From contig CAZMGV010000032.1 in assembly GCA_964565925.1 (NCBI GenBank), positions 1-17,609 on the forward strand: 17,609 bases of DNA. Direction: 5' to 3'. Shown piece after piece: positions 1-7,822 of the stretch (within the stretch, counting starts at the first letter, position 1; every line of letters starts with the position of its first letter). This DNA comes from CAZMGV01 sp964565925. Lineage in GTDB: Bacteria > JAGRBM01 > JAHCIT01. The notes under the pieces were generated by a model. That model was not told the origin of the DNA and did not search any database. It was given only the letters and a program-made list of their open reading frames with translations. The position numbers were made by a program, and so were the translations under genes.

Positions 1-2
1 CG

Positions 3-182
3 GTTGGGATCCTGTCATGGGCCTCCGGAAACGTCCCACTGGCCCGGGCACTCCCGGATCCCGAGGCCATCATTAAAAAGGCCGATATCCGCGAGCAACG
101 CCGCACCGGAAAACCCCTCGCTACCTCCGTCGAATCCAAACCCGCGCCCACCAATCAAGCCAGCCCGAAAGAGAAGGAGTAG
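3..182 (+). CDS. 3' end of an unidentified protein (partial, 59 codons visible)
   Basis: An open frame enters from the left edge and ends at TAG 180-182. The visible tail begins VGILSWASGNVPLARALPDP and turns into a hydrophilic, Lys/Pro/Glu-rich end (SPKEKE). The terminal codons contain AAGGAG, which also serves as the ribosome binding site of the next gene, whose TTG lies 3 bases after the stop. This arrangement supports a real coding end in an operon with the lytic transglycosylase. VirB1-like transglycosylases often sit in type IV secretion loci, so a secretion or conjugation protein is possible, but no diagnostic motif is visible. I do not recognise the family. Confidence 0.5.
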   Translation, partial: VGILSWASGNVPLARALPDPEAIIKKADIREQRRTGKPLATSVESKPAPTNQASPKEKE

Positions 183-185
183 TAA

Positions 186-830
186 TTGGATCGACGGCTT
201 ACATACGCCATGGCTTTTGCTCTGTGCGTCATCGCATCAGGCGAAGCCAGTGCGAAAGAAATGCGAAAATCTACCGGAACAGCAGTGGTAGTAAACAATG
301 TTTCATTTAAACTGGAGAAACCGCAGAAGAATCCCCGAATAGCGGGAAAGTCCGGAAAGCTGGCCCTTATTGAATGCCATAAACTCGCGGAACGCGCCGC
401 GACCACTGCGGGCCTATCCCAAATTCATCCAGATATGCCTCTCGTATTTCTTGGAATTCTGATTGCCGAAAGTGGCTGCGACCCAACCGCGATTTCCAGC
501 AAAGGGGCCAGGGGTATTGCCCAGTTGATGCCCCAAACCGCGTTGGAAATGGGTGTTCGGAATCCGCGTGATCCGTTAGAGAACGCTACGGCCGGCGCGC
601 GGTATTTTCGTCAGCAGTATGAAGAGTTCGGTAGTCTTCGTCTTGCACTGAGTGCCTACAACGCCGGACCAAGCACCGTACGAAAATGGAGCAAGACCCC
701 GCCCTATCGAGAAACTCAGTTGTACGTGCAACGAGTCTCAAGAGTTTATTTGGCACTCAAGAATCTACAAGAGCGCTCGGTCAAATCACATCTTATCGCA
801 TACAGGCGCCTCAAAAATGACCCGCAATAA
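186..830 (+). CDS. Lytic transglycosylase, SLT/GH23 family, VirB1-like
   Basis: A periplasmic murein-cleaving enzyme of 214 aa. Residues 1-23 form a short signal-peptide-like segment (hydrophobic AMAFALCVIASG, then ASA before KE). The catalytic core is at about 78-190: the predicted catalytic Glu95 in IAESGCDP, then the GARGIAQLMPQTA motif (108-119), the NATAGARYFRQQ stretch and LALSAYNAGPSTVRKW. These are the standard signatures of the Slt/MltC/VirB1 group. The TTG start is chosen because AAGGAG lies about 8 bases upstream and it keeps the signal peptide. VirB1-type enzymes open the wall for secretion or conjugation machines; no other secretion gene is recognisable here, so this role is inferred. 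A general wall-remodelling enzyme is the alternative. Confidence 0.9.
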   Translation: MDRRLTYAMAFALCVIASGEASAKEMRKSTGTAVVVNNVSFKLEKPQKNPRIAGKSGKLALIECHKLAERAATTAGLSQIHPDMPLVFLGILIAESGCDPTAISSKGARGIAQLMPQTALEMGVRNPRDPLENATAGARYFRQQYEEFGSLRLALSAYNAGPSTVRKWSKTPPYRETQLYVQRVSRVYLALKNLQERSVKSHLIAYRRLKNDPQ

Positions 831-866
831 CCTGATAGTGCCAAGAGGCGCAGACGGAGTTGGCAA

Positions 867-1571
867 ATGAAAGAACTGGACATACAGATGGCTAAATGGC
901 GAGCTGCAGTGCTGACGACGCGTGAGGCCATTGCTACTCATGCGCTCATCAGCAAGCGGGCTATTATTGATTTCCGCAAGGCGGACAAACTGTTTCCGGA
1001 ACGGCGTAATAAAATTCTTGAGGACATGCTCCATGACCTTAGGCAGCCAGCCGCACTCGTATTGTCCGGCATTCGCGACGCGATCCTCTATTCCGTATCG
1101 GCGGTCGAAGCGGCTGCGATAGAGGTTTTTCACGATAATTATCCTCTGACCCGTGGAGAGCTACAAGAAGAGAGCCTTGGGCGGCGAATCGACCTATTAG
1201 TCGCTGCCATTTCGGGATGTTCAGTAGATGACTGTGGCTACGGTCATGAAGCCGCTAATTTTGTAGAGCAAAGTAATGATATCTACCAGTTCGCCGGATT
1301 CGTGATCGGTCTGCCGGATATCCTAAATGCCGTACGGATCTACGATTCGTTAGCCTGGAACGTCCTGTTCTGGGATTGGCATCTGGATCCCGAGCGTGTC
1401 GCACCTCTGGTCAATAAGCTTCATGAAACAGGGTGTAGTAGATGGGAGTTCTTTCCCTTTATCCATGCGGCAGGAATCGTATCCGGTAGTTCAGGCGATC
1501 CGTTAGACAAGTTAGCTGGCAGTTGGGAGCGCGTCGTAGGCCCGGTTCATAAACGGCACTATGAGAACTGA
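867..1571 (+). CDS. Hypothetical protein, 234 aa
   Basis: I do not recognise this family. The ATG at 867 has GGAG about 8 bases upstream, and the frame stays open for 234 codons. The sequence is soluble in character, with no signal peptide and no convincing membrane segment. The N-terminal third is helical and charged (KADKLFPERRNKILEDMLHDL), the middle is Ala/Val-rich (DAILYSVSAVEAAAIEVF), and the C-terminal half has aromatic clusters (SLAWNVLFWDWHLDPERVAPL and SRWEFFPF). It follows the lytic transglycosylase by 36 bases in the same direction and may be co-transcribed with it. No catalytic motif is visible. Confidence 0.65.
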   Translation: MKELDIQMAKWRAAVLTTREAIATHALISKRAIIDFRKADKLFPERRNKILEDMLHDLRQPAALVLSGIRDAILYSVSAVEAAAIEVFHDNYPLTRGELQEESLGRRIDLLVAAISGCSVDDCGYGHEAANFVEQSNDIYQFAGFVIGLPDILNAVRIYDSLAWNVLFWDWHLDPERVAPLVNKLHETGCSRWEFFPFIHAAGIVSGSSGDPLDKLAGSWERVVGPVHKRHYEN

Positions 1572-1778
1572 TGGCGTCACGCGTGTTCTTTAAGAAGAGC
1601 TCGGTAGATTTCACTAAAAGGTGGGGTTGCAGCAGCGGCCGACAGCTATCCGGAACTGACCGGCTGGCGTCTCTCTCTGTTCACGATGCGGTAATTGTTG
1701 AACCGTATCATTCCGCAACTGCGCAAAATACCGGTGGGCAGTTGTCGTATTTCCGAAAACTGTTCGCGAGTTAAAGAT

Positions 1779-2135
1779 ATGCCACACGAGGATAGCAAAA
1801 GCGAGATGAGGTCACGGGGGAAAGCGGTCGAAGCCGCGTGGAACAGGCTTTCGCCCAAGCAGCGGGAAATCGCATTCCATCTCGCGACTTCCACACGCCC
1901 GGTCCCCGCTCTCAGCCAGGAGCTTGGATGCAATCCGAAAACTGTTCGAAAGCACTGCGAGTCGTTGTTCCGGACACTCGGCGTCGCGAGCCGGCAGGAA
2001 CTGGTAGTCACGACCATTCGATGGTGGGCCGACGAAGTCCTTCCGCCTGATCACGAGCCGTTCAGGGAGTGGTTGAATCGCAAGACATGCGAATGCGCAC
2101 GACTGAAAGGAAAGACGAACCGTGGAACCTCATAA
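1779..2135 (+). CDS. Small LuxR-type helix-turn-helix protein
   Basis: A 118-aa protein made almost entirely of a LuxR/GerE-like DNA-binding domain at about 24-76. It begins LSPKQREIAFHLA, has the turn region LSQELGCNPKTVRKH as the recognition part, and ends LFRTLGVASRQELV, the usual closing helix of the domain. There is no receiver or ligand-binding domain, so it resembles stand-alone GerE-type regulators. The start is uncertain. ATG 1779 gives a compact protein with only a weak ribosome site, and an upstream in-frame ATG at 1695 would add 28 residues that look non-coding. It lies directly upstream of the two methyltransferase genes, which makes them plausible targets, but this is inference. 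Confidence 0.75.
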   Translation: MPHEDSKSEMRSRGKAVEAAWNRLSPKQREIAFHLATSTRPVPALSQELGCNPKTVRKHCESLFRTLGVASRQELVVTTIRWWADEVLPPDHEPFREWLNRKTCECARLKGKTNRGTS

Positions 2136-2264
2136 ACAAGTCAGCCTCTCGGGAACCAGGTCGCGGATCGCCTTGAATGGTGCATCATCAGGCGGACTCG
2201 GGAGTCTGGAATGCGGCGCGTTCATTGTGAGGATAGAAGGCTGCATTTCAGAAAGGGCCAGCAC

Positions 2265-3236
2265 ATGAGCGGCATTGAAACCTGCGCTCGGGAACTGGAA
2301 GCCGCTGGCTGGGAACTTTGCGAGAAGCTGGCGCGCGCCCGGTCGATCTCTTGCGTAGATGCCCGTTTCGCCGAGTTTTTCGGCTCGGGAATCGTCCATG
2401 AGGCGCATCTTATGGCTGCTGAATCCCTCAAGAATGACGTCCAGCTCAAGCGCGCATGCCGGCAGGGGTTCTCCTGGCTCTACTCGGAGGGCAAGACATG
2501 GAACCACTGCCTTGCAAAGCCGTTTGGCTATCCGGGTGACTTCGCCGTCCTCGAGATGGTCTATGACCAAAGGCCTCACCCGGAAACGAAATCTGCTGCC
2601 GCCATTTTCTCCGACGTATGGGGCCTCAGCCAGGAACTCCCCCGTGCCGTCGCGGCCCGGAAAGACGCACTCCGGTCCTATCTGGAAGATGTGGCCGGTC
2701 AGACAAACGACGGCCGCCTTAAAGTGCTATCCGTCGCCGCCGGAGGTGCTCGCGAACTTCGCGATATGCTGCCGTCTCTGTTCTCCCGGCTAGATGTGAC
2801 CCTTCTGGACTCGGATCCGCGTGCGCTCCGGTTTGCCGAAAGCGGGTTTACCGACCGAATAGAAGCCCCTGCACTTGCAACCGTTGTTGGAGACGCTGTC
2901 CGTGGGCAGGGCGGCTACGAGCCTCAACTGACTGCCGGCGGACCGTTCAACCTCATCTATTCGTTTGGATTGTTCGATTATTTGAAAGATGAATATTTGG
3001 TCGGCTGTGTTCGACGGTTTCTACCTTACCTCGCCGATGGTGGAAAGTTCCTGTTCTGTCTGAAGGATAGACGGTACTACGACGCCTGGGTGTACGACTG
3101 GTTCTACGACTGGAAGTTTGTGCCGCGGACCATAGATGACGGCCCCCGCTTGGCTGCCGATCTGGGACTCAAAGTAACGAAAACCCTTATCATCGAAGGC
3201 CGTACCATCGGCATTTTCGTGTGCGAACGGAGCTAG
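2265..3236 (+). CDS. Class I SAM-dependent methyltransferase
   Basis: A cytoplasmic 323-aa protein. The N-terminal part (1-140) holds KPFGYPGDFAVLEMVYD (85-101). I associate this KPxGYxGD motif with a methyltransferase group often annotated as 'extracellular factor / 3-hydroxypalmitic acid methyl ester biosynthesis'; that label is from memory. The Rossmann core follows: motif I KVLSVAAGG (153-161), the acidic ribose-binding strand VTLLDSDPRAL (178-188), and FNLIYSFGLFDYL (228-240) in the motif IV position. ATG 2265 is chosen over the upstream in-frame 2211 because GAAAGGG lies just before it. It ends 4 bases before the next methyltransferase, with which it shares the LSVA / VTLLD / LFDY layout. 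The substrate cannot be read from the sequence; a carboxyl or hydroxyl methyl acceptor is possible. Confidence 0.85.
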   Translation: MSGIETCARELEAAGWELCEKLARARSISCVDARFAEFFGSGIVHEAHLMAAESLKNDVQLKRACRQGFSWLYSEGKTWNHCLAKPFGYPGDFAVLEMVYDQRPHPETKSAAAIFSDVWGLSQELPRAVAARKDALRSYLEDVAGQTNDGRLKVLSVAAGGARELRDMLPSLFSRLDVTLLDSDPRALRFAESGFTDRIEAPALATVVGDAVRGQGGYEPQLTAGGPFNLIYSFGLFDYLKDEYLVGCVRRFLPYLADGGKFLFCLKDRRYYDAWVYDWFYDWKFVPRTIDDGPRLAADLGLKVTKTLIIEGRTIGIFVCERS

Positions 3237-3240
3237 TTTT

Positions 3241-4377
3241 ATGGCAACCCGTCTCAAAGGAGCAGACGAAAAATACGACGTCGCGCACGGTGTCGCGATG
3301 ACCGGTTTCACCGGCGCCGCTCCGTTCCGGGGATCAGTGGGTGAGGCGGGTAACAGTGAAATTCAGCAGGTGTTGAGTGTGATCGATACTGACTCTTCAA
3401 CGGGTTACGAGTTGCGCAGTCGTTTGCACATGTGGCTCACACCGATCTCAACGGTTCTTGCTTTGTGGGCGTTCGTTAAAACGGCTACTTGGGCCGCTAT
3501 CCGGTTTATCGGCCATCCGGAACATCGTGATGAGGGAACGCGTTGGGTTTGGTTCAACCCCAAAGCGGGTATCCGGACTTGGTGGTGCATCCCGAATGTG
3601 AAATCCGGCGAGCAGCTACTTCCCCGTACAGCGAGTCTCTGGTTTGATGGCCTTTTCTCCGGTCCTCGTCGTGTCCGGCATGGCTCGGCGTCCTGGCGGG
3701 CGCTGGAGTTGATCTACAATTGGAAGTTTCAAGCAACGGCAGGGATAGTTAGTCGTTTTGAAGATTTCTGGTTCAGCAATAACAACTGCCGTGGAGTCCG
3801 GAATCGTCACCGCCTGATTACGAAAGAACTCTATCAGGCAGCGCTCAACATCAACAGGAAGGAAATCCGGATCCTGTCCGTGGCGTGCGGGAGTGCCGAA
3901 GCGGTTATACAGGTAGTGAAACGGCTTCGCGATGACGTGGGAGTCACGGCTCATGTGACGCTGCTGGATCTCGATTCGGAAGCTCTGGCGTATGCCCAAC
4001 GGACTGCGGAGAAATATGGTGTCGCGAACCTATTCAACACGGTTAACGAGAACATAAAGAATCTCGAGAAAGTCATTCAGGGACCATTCGATATCGTCGA
4101 GATGCTGGGATTCCTTGACTACCAGCTCGAATCAAAGGCGGTATCCCTGTGCAGCCGTCTGCGGACGTTGCTAATTTCAGGGGGATATTTCCTAACCTGC
4201 AATATCCTGCCGAATCACGAGCGGTTCTTCGTCAGATGGGTCATTTCGTGGCCTATGATCTACCGTAAACCGCACGATCTCGCGCGAGTCCTGCTTGCTG
4301 CGGGATTCGCACCGGATGATATCCGCCTCATAGTCGAGCCGGCCCGTATCCACTGCGTTGCAGTGAGCAGAACCTGA
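3241..4377 (+). CDS. Second class I SAM-dependent methyltransferase-like protein
   Basis: A 378-aa protein starting 4 bases after the preceding stop, with GGAG inside the end of the upstream gene as a ribosome site. It is therefore very likely in the same operon. The C-terminal half is a Rossmann methyltransferase: motif I IRILSVACGSAEAV (209-222), VTLLDLDSEALAYAQ (239-253), and FDIVEMLGFLDY (283-294) in the catalytic position, then LISGGYFLTCN. The N-terminal 200 residues differ from the neighbour: an aromatic-rich hydrophobic stretch at 64-90 (WLTPISTVLALWAFVKTATWAA) that could touch a membrane, and a Trp-rich segment. The KPxGYxGD motif of its neighbour is not obvious. It is a diverged paralogue or partner subunit; the substrate is unknown. 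Confidence 0.8.
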   Translation: MATRLKGADEKYDVAHGVAMTGFTGAAPFRGSVGEAGNSEIQQVLSVIDTDSSTGYELRSRLHMWLTPISTVLALWAFVKTATWAAIRFIGHPEHRDEGTRWVWFNPKAGIRTWWCIPNVKSGEQLLPRTASLWFDGLFSGPRRVRHGSASWRALELIYNWKFQATAGIVSRFEDFWFSNNNCRGVRNRHRLITKELYQAALNINRKEIRILSVACGSAEAVIQVVKRLRDDVGVTAHVTLLDLDSEALAYAQRTAEKYGVANLFNTVNENIKNLEKVIQGPFDIVEMLGFLDYQLESKAVSLCSRLRTLLISGGYFLTCNILPNHERFFVRWVISWPMIYRKPHDLARVLLAAGFAPDDIRLIVEPARIHCVAVSRT

Positions 4378-4401
4378 ATACCGCCATGCTTCCAGCCCGG
4401 C

Positions 4402-4728
4402 ATGCCCAAGTTGTCGAAATATTCACAAACGGAAGTTGCAACTGTGGCCGACAATTATCCGGAACAGATTGGCCGCCTTCTTTCCGAACTGAAGCGGGTC
4501 GGGTGCATGAGAGGGCAAGCGAAGTCGGGAGACTACACGGTCTATGAAGTCTGCCGGTCGCCTCAAGACGGCTGCGATACCCGTCTGAAGACTTACACCC
4601 AGGTCTTGGATGGAAGGATCGCGCCGTTGCTCGATGCTCTCGCCAAGGTCCCCGACGGTTCCGGTCCCGTTGGACTTGATCAGACGCCTGACGAGGCGGG
4701 GTCTTGGTATTGGCTTCCGCAGTTCTGA
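4402..4728 (+). CDS. Hypothetical small protein, 108 aa
   Basis: I do not recognise this protein. The frame runs 108 codons downstream of the methyltransferase pair, 24 bases after the previous stop. The N-terminal half (SQTEVATVADNYPEQIGRLLSEL) looks helical and the central part carries three Cys (CMRGQ, VCRSP, GCDTR). The C-terminal end, with DEAGSWYWLPQF, is aromatic. No good ribosome site precedes ATG 4402, so the true start may be internal. It ends 62 bases from the converging CYTH gene, and I see no hairpin terminator between them. Confidence 0.5.
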   Translation: MPKLSKYSQTEVATVADNYPEQIGRLLSELKRVGCMRGQAKSGDYTVYEVCRSPQDGCDTRLKTYTQVLDGRIAPLLDALAKVPDGSGPVGLDQTPDEAGSWYWLPQF

Positions 4729-4790
4729 ATGTCCGGACTGGGTAAAAATCCAACGCGAGAATCTGAGAAATCGGTGAAGATGAGGTTCAG

Positions 4791-5303
4791 CTATGCCCCG
4801 GAACCGTGCAATAGGCCGAAATACGAAAACGGTACGGAGTCCTCGGGGTTCAGCTCCAGGATCCGTGCGACTTCATCGAACTCCGCAACGGCGTCAGCGC
4901 GATCTTGCCCGGAAATGACGGTTTCAATTTCGACGAAAGTGCCGAGCCCCTCGACATCATCGAGGTGAATCCGGGTATTGGCGAATAGGAACAGATGGCG
5001 TGTCTTTCTGACCGAACCCTTCGTGCCCAAGGCCAGTGCCAGGTTTGTCTTGAGGCCTTCCGGTGCCATTGAGTGGTAGACGAAATATTCGCTTTCCCGG
5101 CCGCCCGGGACGTCCGACCGTCGATAACTAATCAGTTCACCGCGCCCGTCACCAAATTCGCGTAACTTTAAGCGGGCAGGTTCCGCTTGGAAGAACGTGT
5201 CGCACTGGTGCAGCAGGCCCATATCCCGGGCTCCGATCTCGCGGACCTTCCGTTCAATGGCAGCTATGTCACCGCACCGAAACTTGGCTTCGATATTTTT
5301 CAC
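4791..5303 (-). CDS. CYTH-domain protein (class IV adenylate cyclase / triphosphatase-like)
   Basis: A CYTH tunnel-fold enzyme of 170 aa. The family cleaves or cyclises nucleoside and organic triphosphates with metal held by acidic residues in the beta-tunnel. Visible features are the N-terminal MKNIEAKFRC (a variant of the ExExK strand), the basic strand ARLKLREFGDG (43-53), VRKTRHLFLFANTRIHLDDV (98-117), VEGLGTFVEIETV (117-129), and SYFGLL near the end, where the family has SYxDLL. These match the CyaB-like branch. I place the start at GTG 5303 because GAGG lies 5 bases upstream and it gives the canonical N-terminus; an upstream TTG at 5339 would add 12 unlikely residues. The substrate is undetermined. 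It is transcribed against the surrounding genes. Confidence 0.85.
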   Translation of the reverse strand: MKNIEAKFRCGDIAAIERKVREIGARDMGLLHQCDTFFQAEPARLKLREFGDGRGELISYRRSDVPGGRESEYFVYHSMAPEGLKTNLALALGTKGSVRKTRHLFLFANTRIHLDDVEGLGTFVEIETVISGQDRADAVAEFDEVARILELNPEDSVPFSYFGLLHGSGA

Positions 5304-5409
5304 TGACGCCTCGTTCGCGCCATCATCGAACGATGGCAATTGGCCTTGCAGTTTATTGTGGCACTGGCCCGAAAAACTGCTATAGTTACTTTGCTTCTCA
5401 GACGATGTC

Positions 5410-5427
5410 CGCTGCCGTATGGCAGCG
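5410..5427 (+). promoter_or_regulatory. Stem-loop in the leader of the histidine phosphatase gene
   Basis: A perfect 7-bp stem with a GTAT tetraloop (CGCTGCC / GGCAGCG) lies about 80 bases upstream of the phosphatase start, in the gap between the divergent CYTH and phosphatase genes. No T-tract follows on either strand, so it is not a standard terminator. A leader or mRNA-stabilising hairpin is possible. Confidence 0.35.
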
Positions 5428-5505
5428 CCCTACCAAACCAACGACTCGGCCTCCAGACCAATGGGCGCCGGGTCGTTCCATTAGAACCCTCAACGATTTT
5501 GAAAT

Positions 5506-6081
5506 ATGAACGTCTATTTGGTCAGACATGGGCAGACCCAATCGAACGCCGAAGGCCCGTTGGGTGTCGTGCAGGGGCAACTCGACATTAACCTTAACAG
5601 TGCAGGCGAAAACCAAGCAGCTCAGCTTGCAAAAGAACTGGGAGAGATCCCGTGGGACTATGTATACAGCTCGGCGCTAAGACGGGCGGTCCGGACGGCG
5701 GAGATTATCGTTCGCGGTCAGTATCCAGTTATTCAGGTCGCCGGCCTTAATGAACGGCATTGTGGCGAATGGCAGGGGCGGAAACGTTCCGAGCTTGCCC
5801 GCGAGCTAGGACACTCGGACTTGATGACGTTTTGGAAAGTGGCGGGGCCTCAATTTGCTCCACCGGGAGGCGAAACATTCGACCAGATGGTACGCCGATC
5901 CGTTGCCGCGCTCAGGATCGTCATTAACTCCCACCCAACGGGATCGACGATTCTTATCGTATCTCACGGTGGGCCGATTCGGGCGATAACCGGACACCTC
6001 AGCGGGTTATCAATCGAGGAGATCTGGCGAATGCGCGAGGCCGAAAATTGCGAGGTCATTCGACTCGCGATTGAAGTGTGA
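5506..6081 (+). CDS. Histidine phosphatase superfamily protein (phosphoglycerate mutase-like)
   Basis: A soluble 191-aa phosphatase of the RHG superfamily. The phospho-accepting His8 is in the N-terminal LVRHGQTQSN, the second catalytic His154 in ILIVSHGGPIRAI, the acid in LNERHCGEWQGRK (Glu83 region), and the supporting Arg in YSSALRRAVRTAEII. The length fits single-domain CobC/GpmB-like phosphatases. The substrate cannot be inferred from the fold: members act on sugar phosphates, cobalamin precursors, nucleotides or phosphoproteins. It starts a same-strand run with the amidohydrolase and kinase genes, the next gene beginning 18 bases after its stop. The ribosome site before ATG 5506 is weak. 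Confidence 0.9.
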   Translation: MNVYLVRHGQTQSNAEGPLGVVQGQLDINLNSAGENQAAQLAKELGEIPWDYVYSSALRRAVRTAEIIVRGQYPVIQVAGLNERHCGEWQGRKRSELARELGHSDLMTFWKVAGPQFAPPGGETFDQMVRRSVAALRIVINSHPTGSTILIVSHGGPIRAITGHLSGLSIEEIWRMREAENCEVIRLAIEV

Positions 6082-6099
6082 ATTGATGGGAATAGCAGT

Positions 6100-6903
6100 T
6101 TGAGCATTGAAACCTCGCCATATTTCACCGTTCGATCCGGGTCCGGACCGGTTGTTTGCCACCTTCCGCATGCGTCCCTGCGGATCCCTAATATTTTTCG
6201 CAACGACTTCCTCATGTCGATCGCCGAATTACGGCGGGAGGCGAGAGATATGGCCGACCTCTGGTCGAACAACATGTATCGGCCCGTGATGAGACGAAGA
6301 TCCTCGCTCAGCTCAAATATCAGTCGGCTGGTTATCGATTTTGAGCGATTTCTCACCGGCCCAAAGGAACCCATGCATAAACACGGAATGGGTGCCTTTT
6401 ACACCCGGACCAGTACGGGAGAGCGGCTGCGGTTCATATCGGCGGACCGGAGAAAGGTTCTCCAGACGGTTTACAGGCAGTATCACGAGGCGCTTAGTGA
6501 CCTGGTGGCAGACACCATAAGGAGTCACGGAAGAGCCCTGATTCTGGATCTGCATACATTTCCGTCCGAGCCTCGCTCATACGAACTTGACCGTCGAAAG
6601 CCACGTCCTGACGTATGCATCGGAACCGACTTCGTTCATACGGAGCCCGAACTCAGCCGATCGGTAGCAGCGGAGTTCAAAAGACGAGGCTACTCGGTGA
6701 AGCTGAATAGTCCCTATAGCGGCTGCATCGTGCCGGCTGCCTTTCAGAAGGATCCTCGCATCCAGTCAATTATGATTGAAATTAATCGCCGCCTGTACGT
6801 CGACGAACTCGCTGGCAAGCGGCATCCTCTGTTCAAGAATGTTCAGTCCGATATTGGGCAGTCACTAAACCATGCTATCGACGTATACGAGAAAAATATA
6901 TGA
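6100..6903 (+). CDS. N-formylglutamate amidohydrolase-family protein
   Basis: A 267-aa zinc-dependent amidohydrolase-like protein. Family signatures visible in order are VVCHLPHASLRIP (18-30), which matches the PHSGxxIP motif, a DLxxDxMY-like helix represented by DMADLWSNNMY (50-60), ILDLHTFPSEP for the DLHSfP motif, LNSPYSGCIVP for the NxPYxGG motif, and IEINRRLYVDE near the end. This family hydrolyses N-formylglutamate in histidine breakdown, but many members have other acyl-amide substrates, and no hut genes are seen here. The TTG start at 6100 lies 18 bases after the phosphatase stop. The last codons overlap the kinase gene by 4 bases, so translation is probably coupled. Confidence 0.85.
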   Translation: MSIETSPYFTVRSGSGPVVCHLPHASLRIPNIFRNDFLMSIAELRREARDMADLWSNNMYRPVMRRRSSLSSNISRLVIDFERFLTGPKEPMHKHGMGAFYTRTSTGERLRFISADRRKVLQTVYRQYHEALSDLVADTIRSHGRALILDLHTFPSEPRSYELDRRKPRPDVCIGTDFVHTEPELSRSVAAEFKRRGYSVKLNSPYSGCIVPAAFQKDPRIQSIMIEINRRLYVDELAGKRHPLFKNVQSDIGQSLNHAIDVYEKNI

Positions 6904-7769
6904 CCAGAAATTCTCTTCCAATACGAGTCGCCGCTATTCATGACCTCAGCGGTTTTGGGCGCTGCTCGCTCAACGTGATTATCCCGGTATTGTCGTCGAT
7001 GGGGATCGAGGTCTGCCCGCTGGTTACCGCCGTATTATCGGCACATTCCGGCTTTCCGGGCTTTCGGATGCGGGATCTGACCGATGATATTCAGGGGACC
7101 GTAGACCATTGGAAAGAGTTGGGCTTGGAATTCGCCGGTATCTACAGCGGGTTTTTAGGGTCAGACAGGCAGTCTGCCATTGTGCGTGACATGATCCAGA
7201 CATTTCGCAAGCCAGACCAAATCGTAGTTGTTGATCCGGTCCTTGGGGACGCTGGCAAGGTTTACACGCCCTTTAAAAATTCGCGGATGGTCGAGGAGAT
7301 GCGGCGGCTTACCACTCTCGCGGACGTGATCACACCAAACCTGACCGAGGCCGCTCTTCTTTGCGGAACGCCGTATTCGCCGGATGTCTCCTTTATCGAT
7401 ATCAAAAAGATGGCGCGGCAGTTGGCGGATATGGGCCCGGCGCGCATTGTCATCACGAGTGTGCCGGACGGTCCTGGGCGGACGTCCGTTCTGGCTTACG
7501 AACGCGATGCTTCACGGTTCTGGAAAGTTGGTTGCACCTATGTCCCCGCGCAATATTCAGGTACGGGCGACACATTCGCTAGCGTATTGACCGGCGCGCT
7601 GCTTCAGGGAGATTCGCTACCAGTGGCATTAGACAGGGCGGTGCAGTTCGTTTCGCTTTGTGTCCGCCATACATTCGGACACGAATCGTTGGGAGGCATC
7701 CGCCTTGAGAAAGCATTACCGAGCCTCAATGCGCCTGTTCAACAAATGACTTACGAACTGTCCGAGTGA
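6900..7769 (+). CDS. Pyridoxal/pyridoxamine kinase-like protein (PfkB-fold)
   Basis: A 289-aa kinase of the PdxK/PdxY type, which phosphorylates pyridoxal, pyridoxine or pyridoxamine with ATP to make or salvage PLP. The N-terminal HDLSGFGRCSLNVIIPVL (14-31) and CPLVTAVLSAHSGF (39-52) are typical substrate-site motifs. DPVLGDAGKVY (112-122) and VITPNLTEAALLCG (143-156) follow. The anion hole and catalytic base are in GTGDTFASVLTGALL (Asp224). All key residues look intact and the length is normal. The start is set by the ATGA overlap with the amidohydrolase stop. Co-occurrence with the phosphatase and amidohydrolase suggests one pathway, but which one is not evident, and I give no gene symbol because PdxK, PdxY and PLP-like kinases cannot be told apart here. 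Confidence 0.9.
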   Translation: MTRNSLPIRVAAIHDLSGFGRCSLNVIIPVLSSMGIEVCPLVTAVLSAHSGFPGFRMRDLTDDIQGTVDHWKELGLEFAGIYSGFLGSDRQSAIVRDMIQTFRKPDQIVVVDPVLGDAGKVYTPFKNSRMVEEMRRLTTLADVITPNLTEAALLCGTPYSPDVSFIDIKKMARQLADMGPARIVITSVPDGPGRTSVLAYERDASRFWKVGCTYVPAQYSGTGDTFASVLTGALLQGDSLPVALDRAVQFVSLCVRHTFGHESLGGIRLEKALPSLNAPVQQMTYELSE

Positions 7770-7822
7770 CTGTTTATATGTGGGGCTTGCCAAGCGAGAC
7801 CACTTAGCCAGGCGAGGCCACC

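Noticed and set aside
1571..1774. 67-codon + strand frame whose ATG overlaps the preceding stop (TGATG)
   Set aside because: The overlap is suggestive, but the composition does not look like a folded protein, there is no ribosome site of its own beyond the upstream gene, and the LuxR-HTH gene follows at once. Not supported strongly enough to call.
5355..5382. Sigma-54-like promoter (TGGCAC...) upstream of the histidine phosphatase
   Set aside because: The second element (TTGC at the required spacing) is missing.
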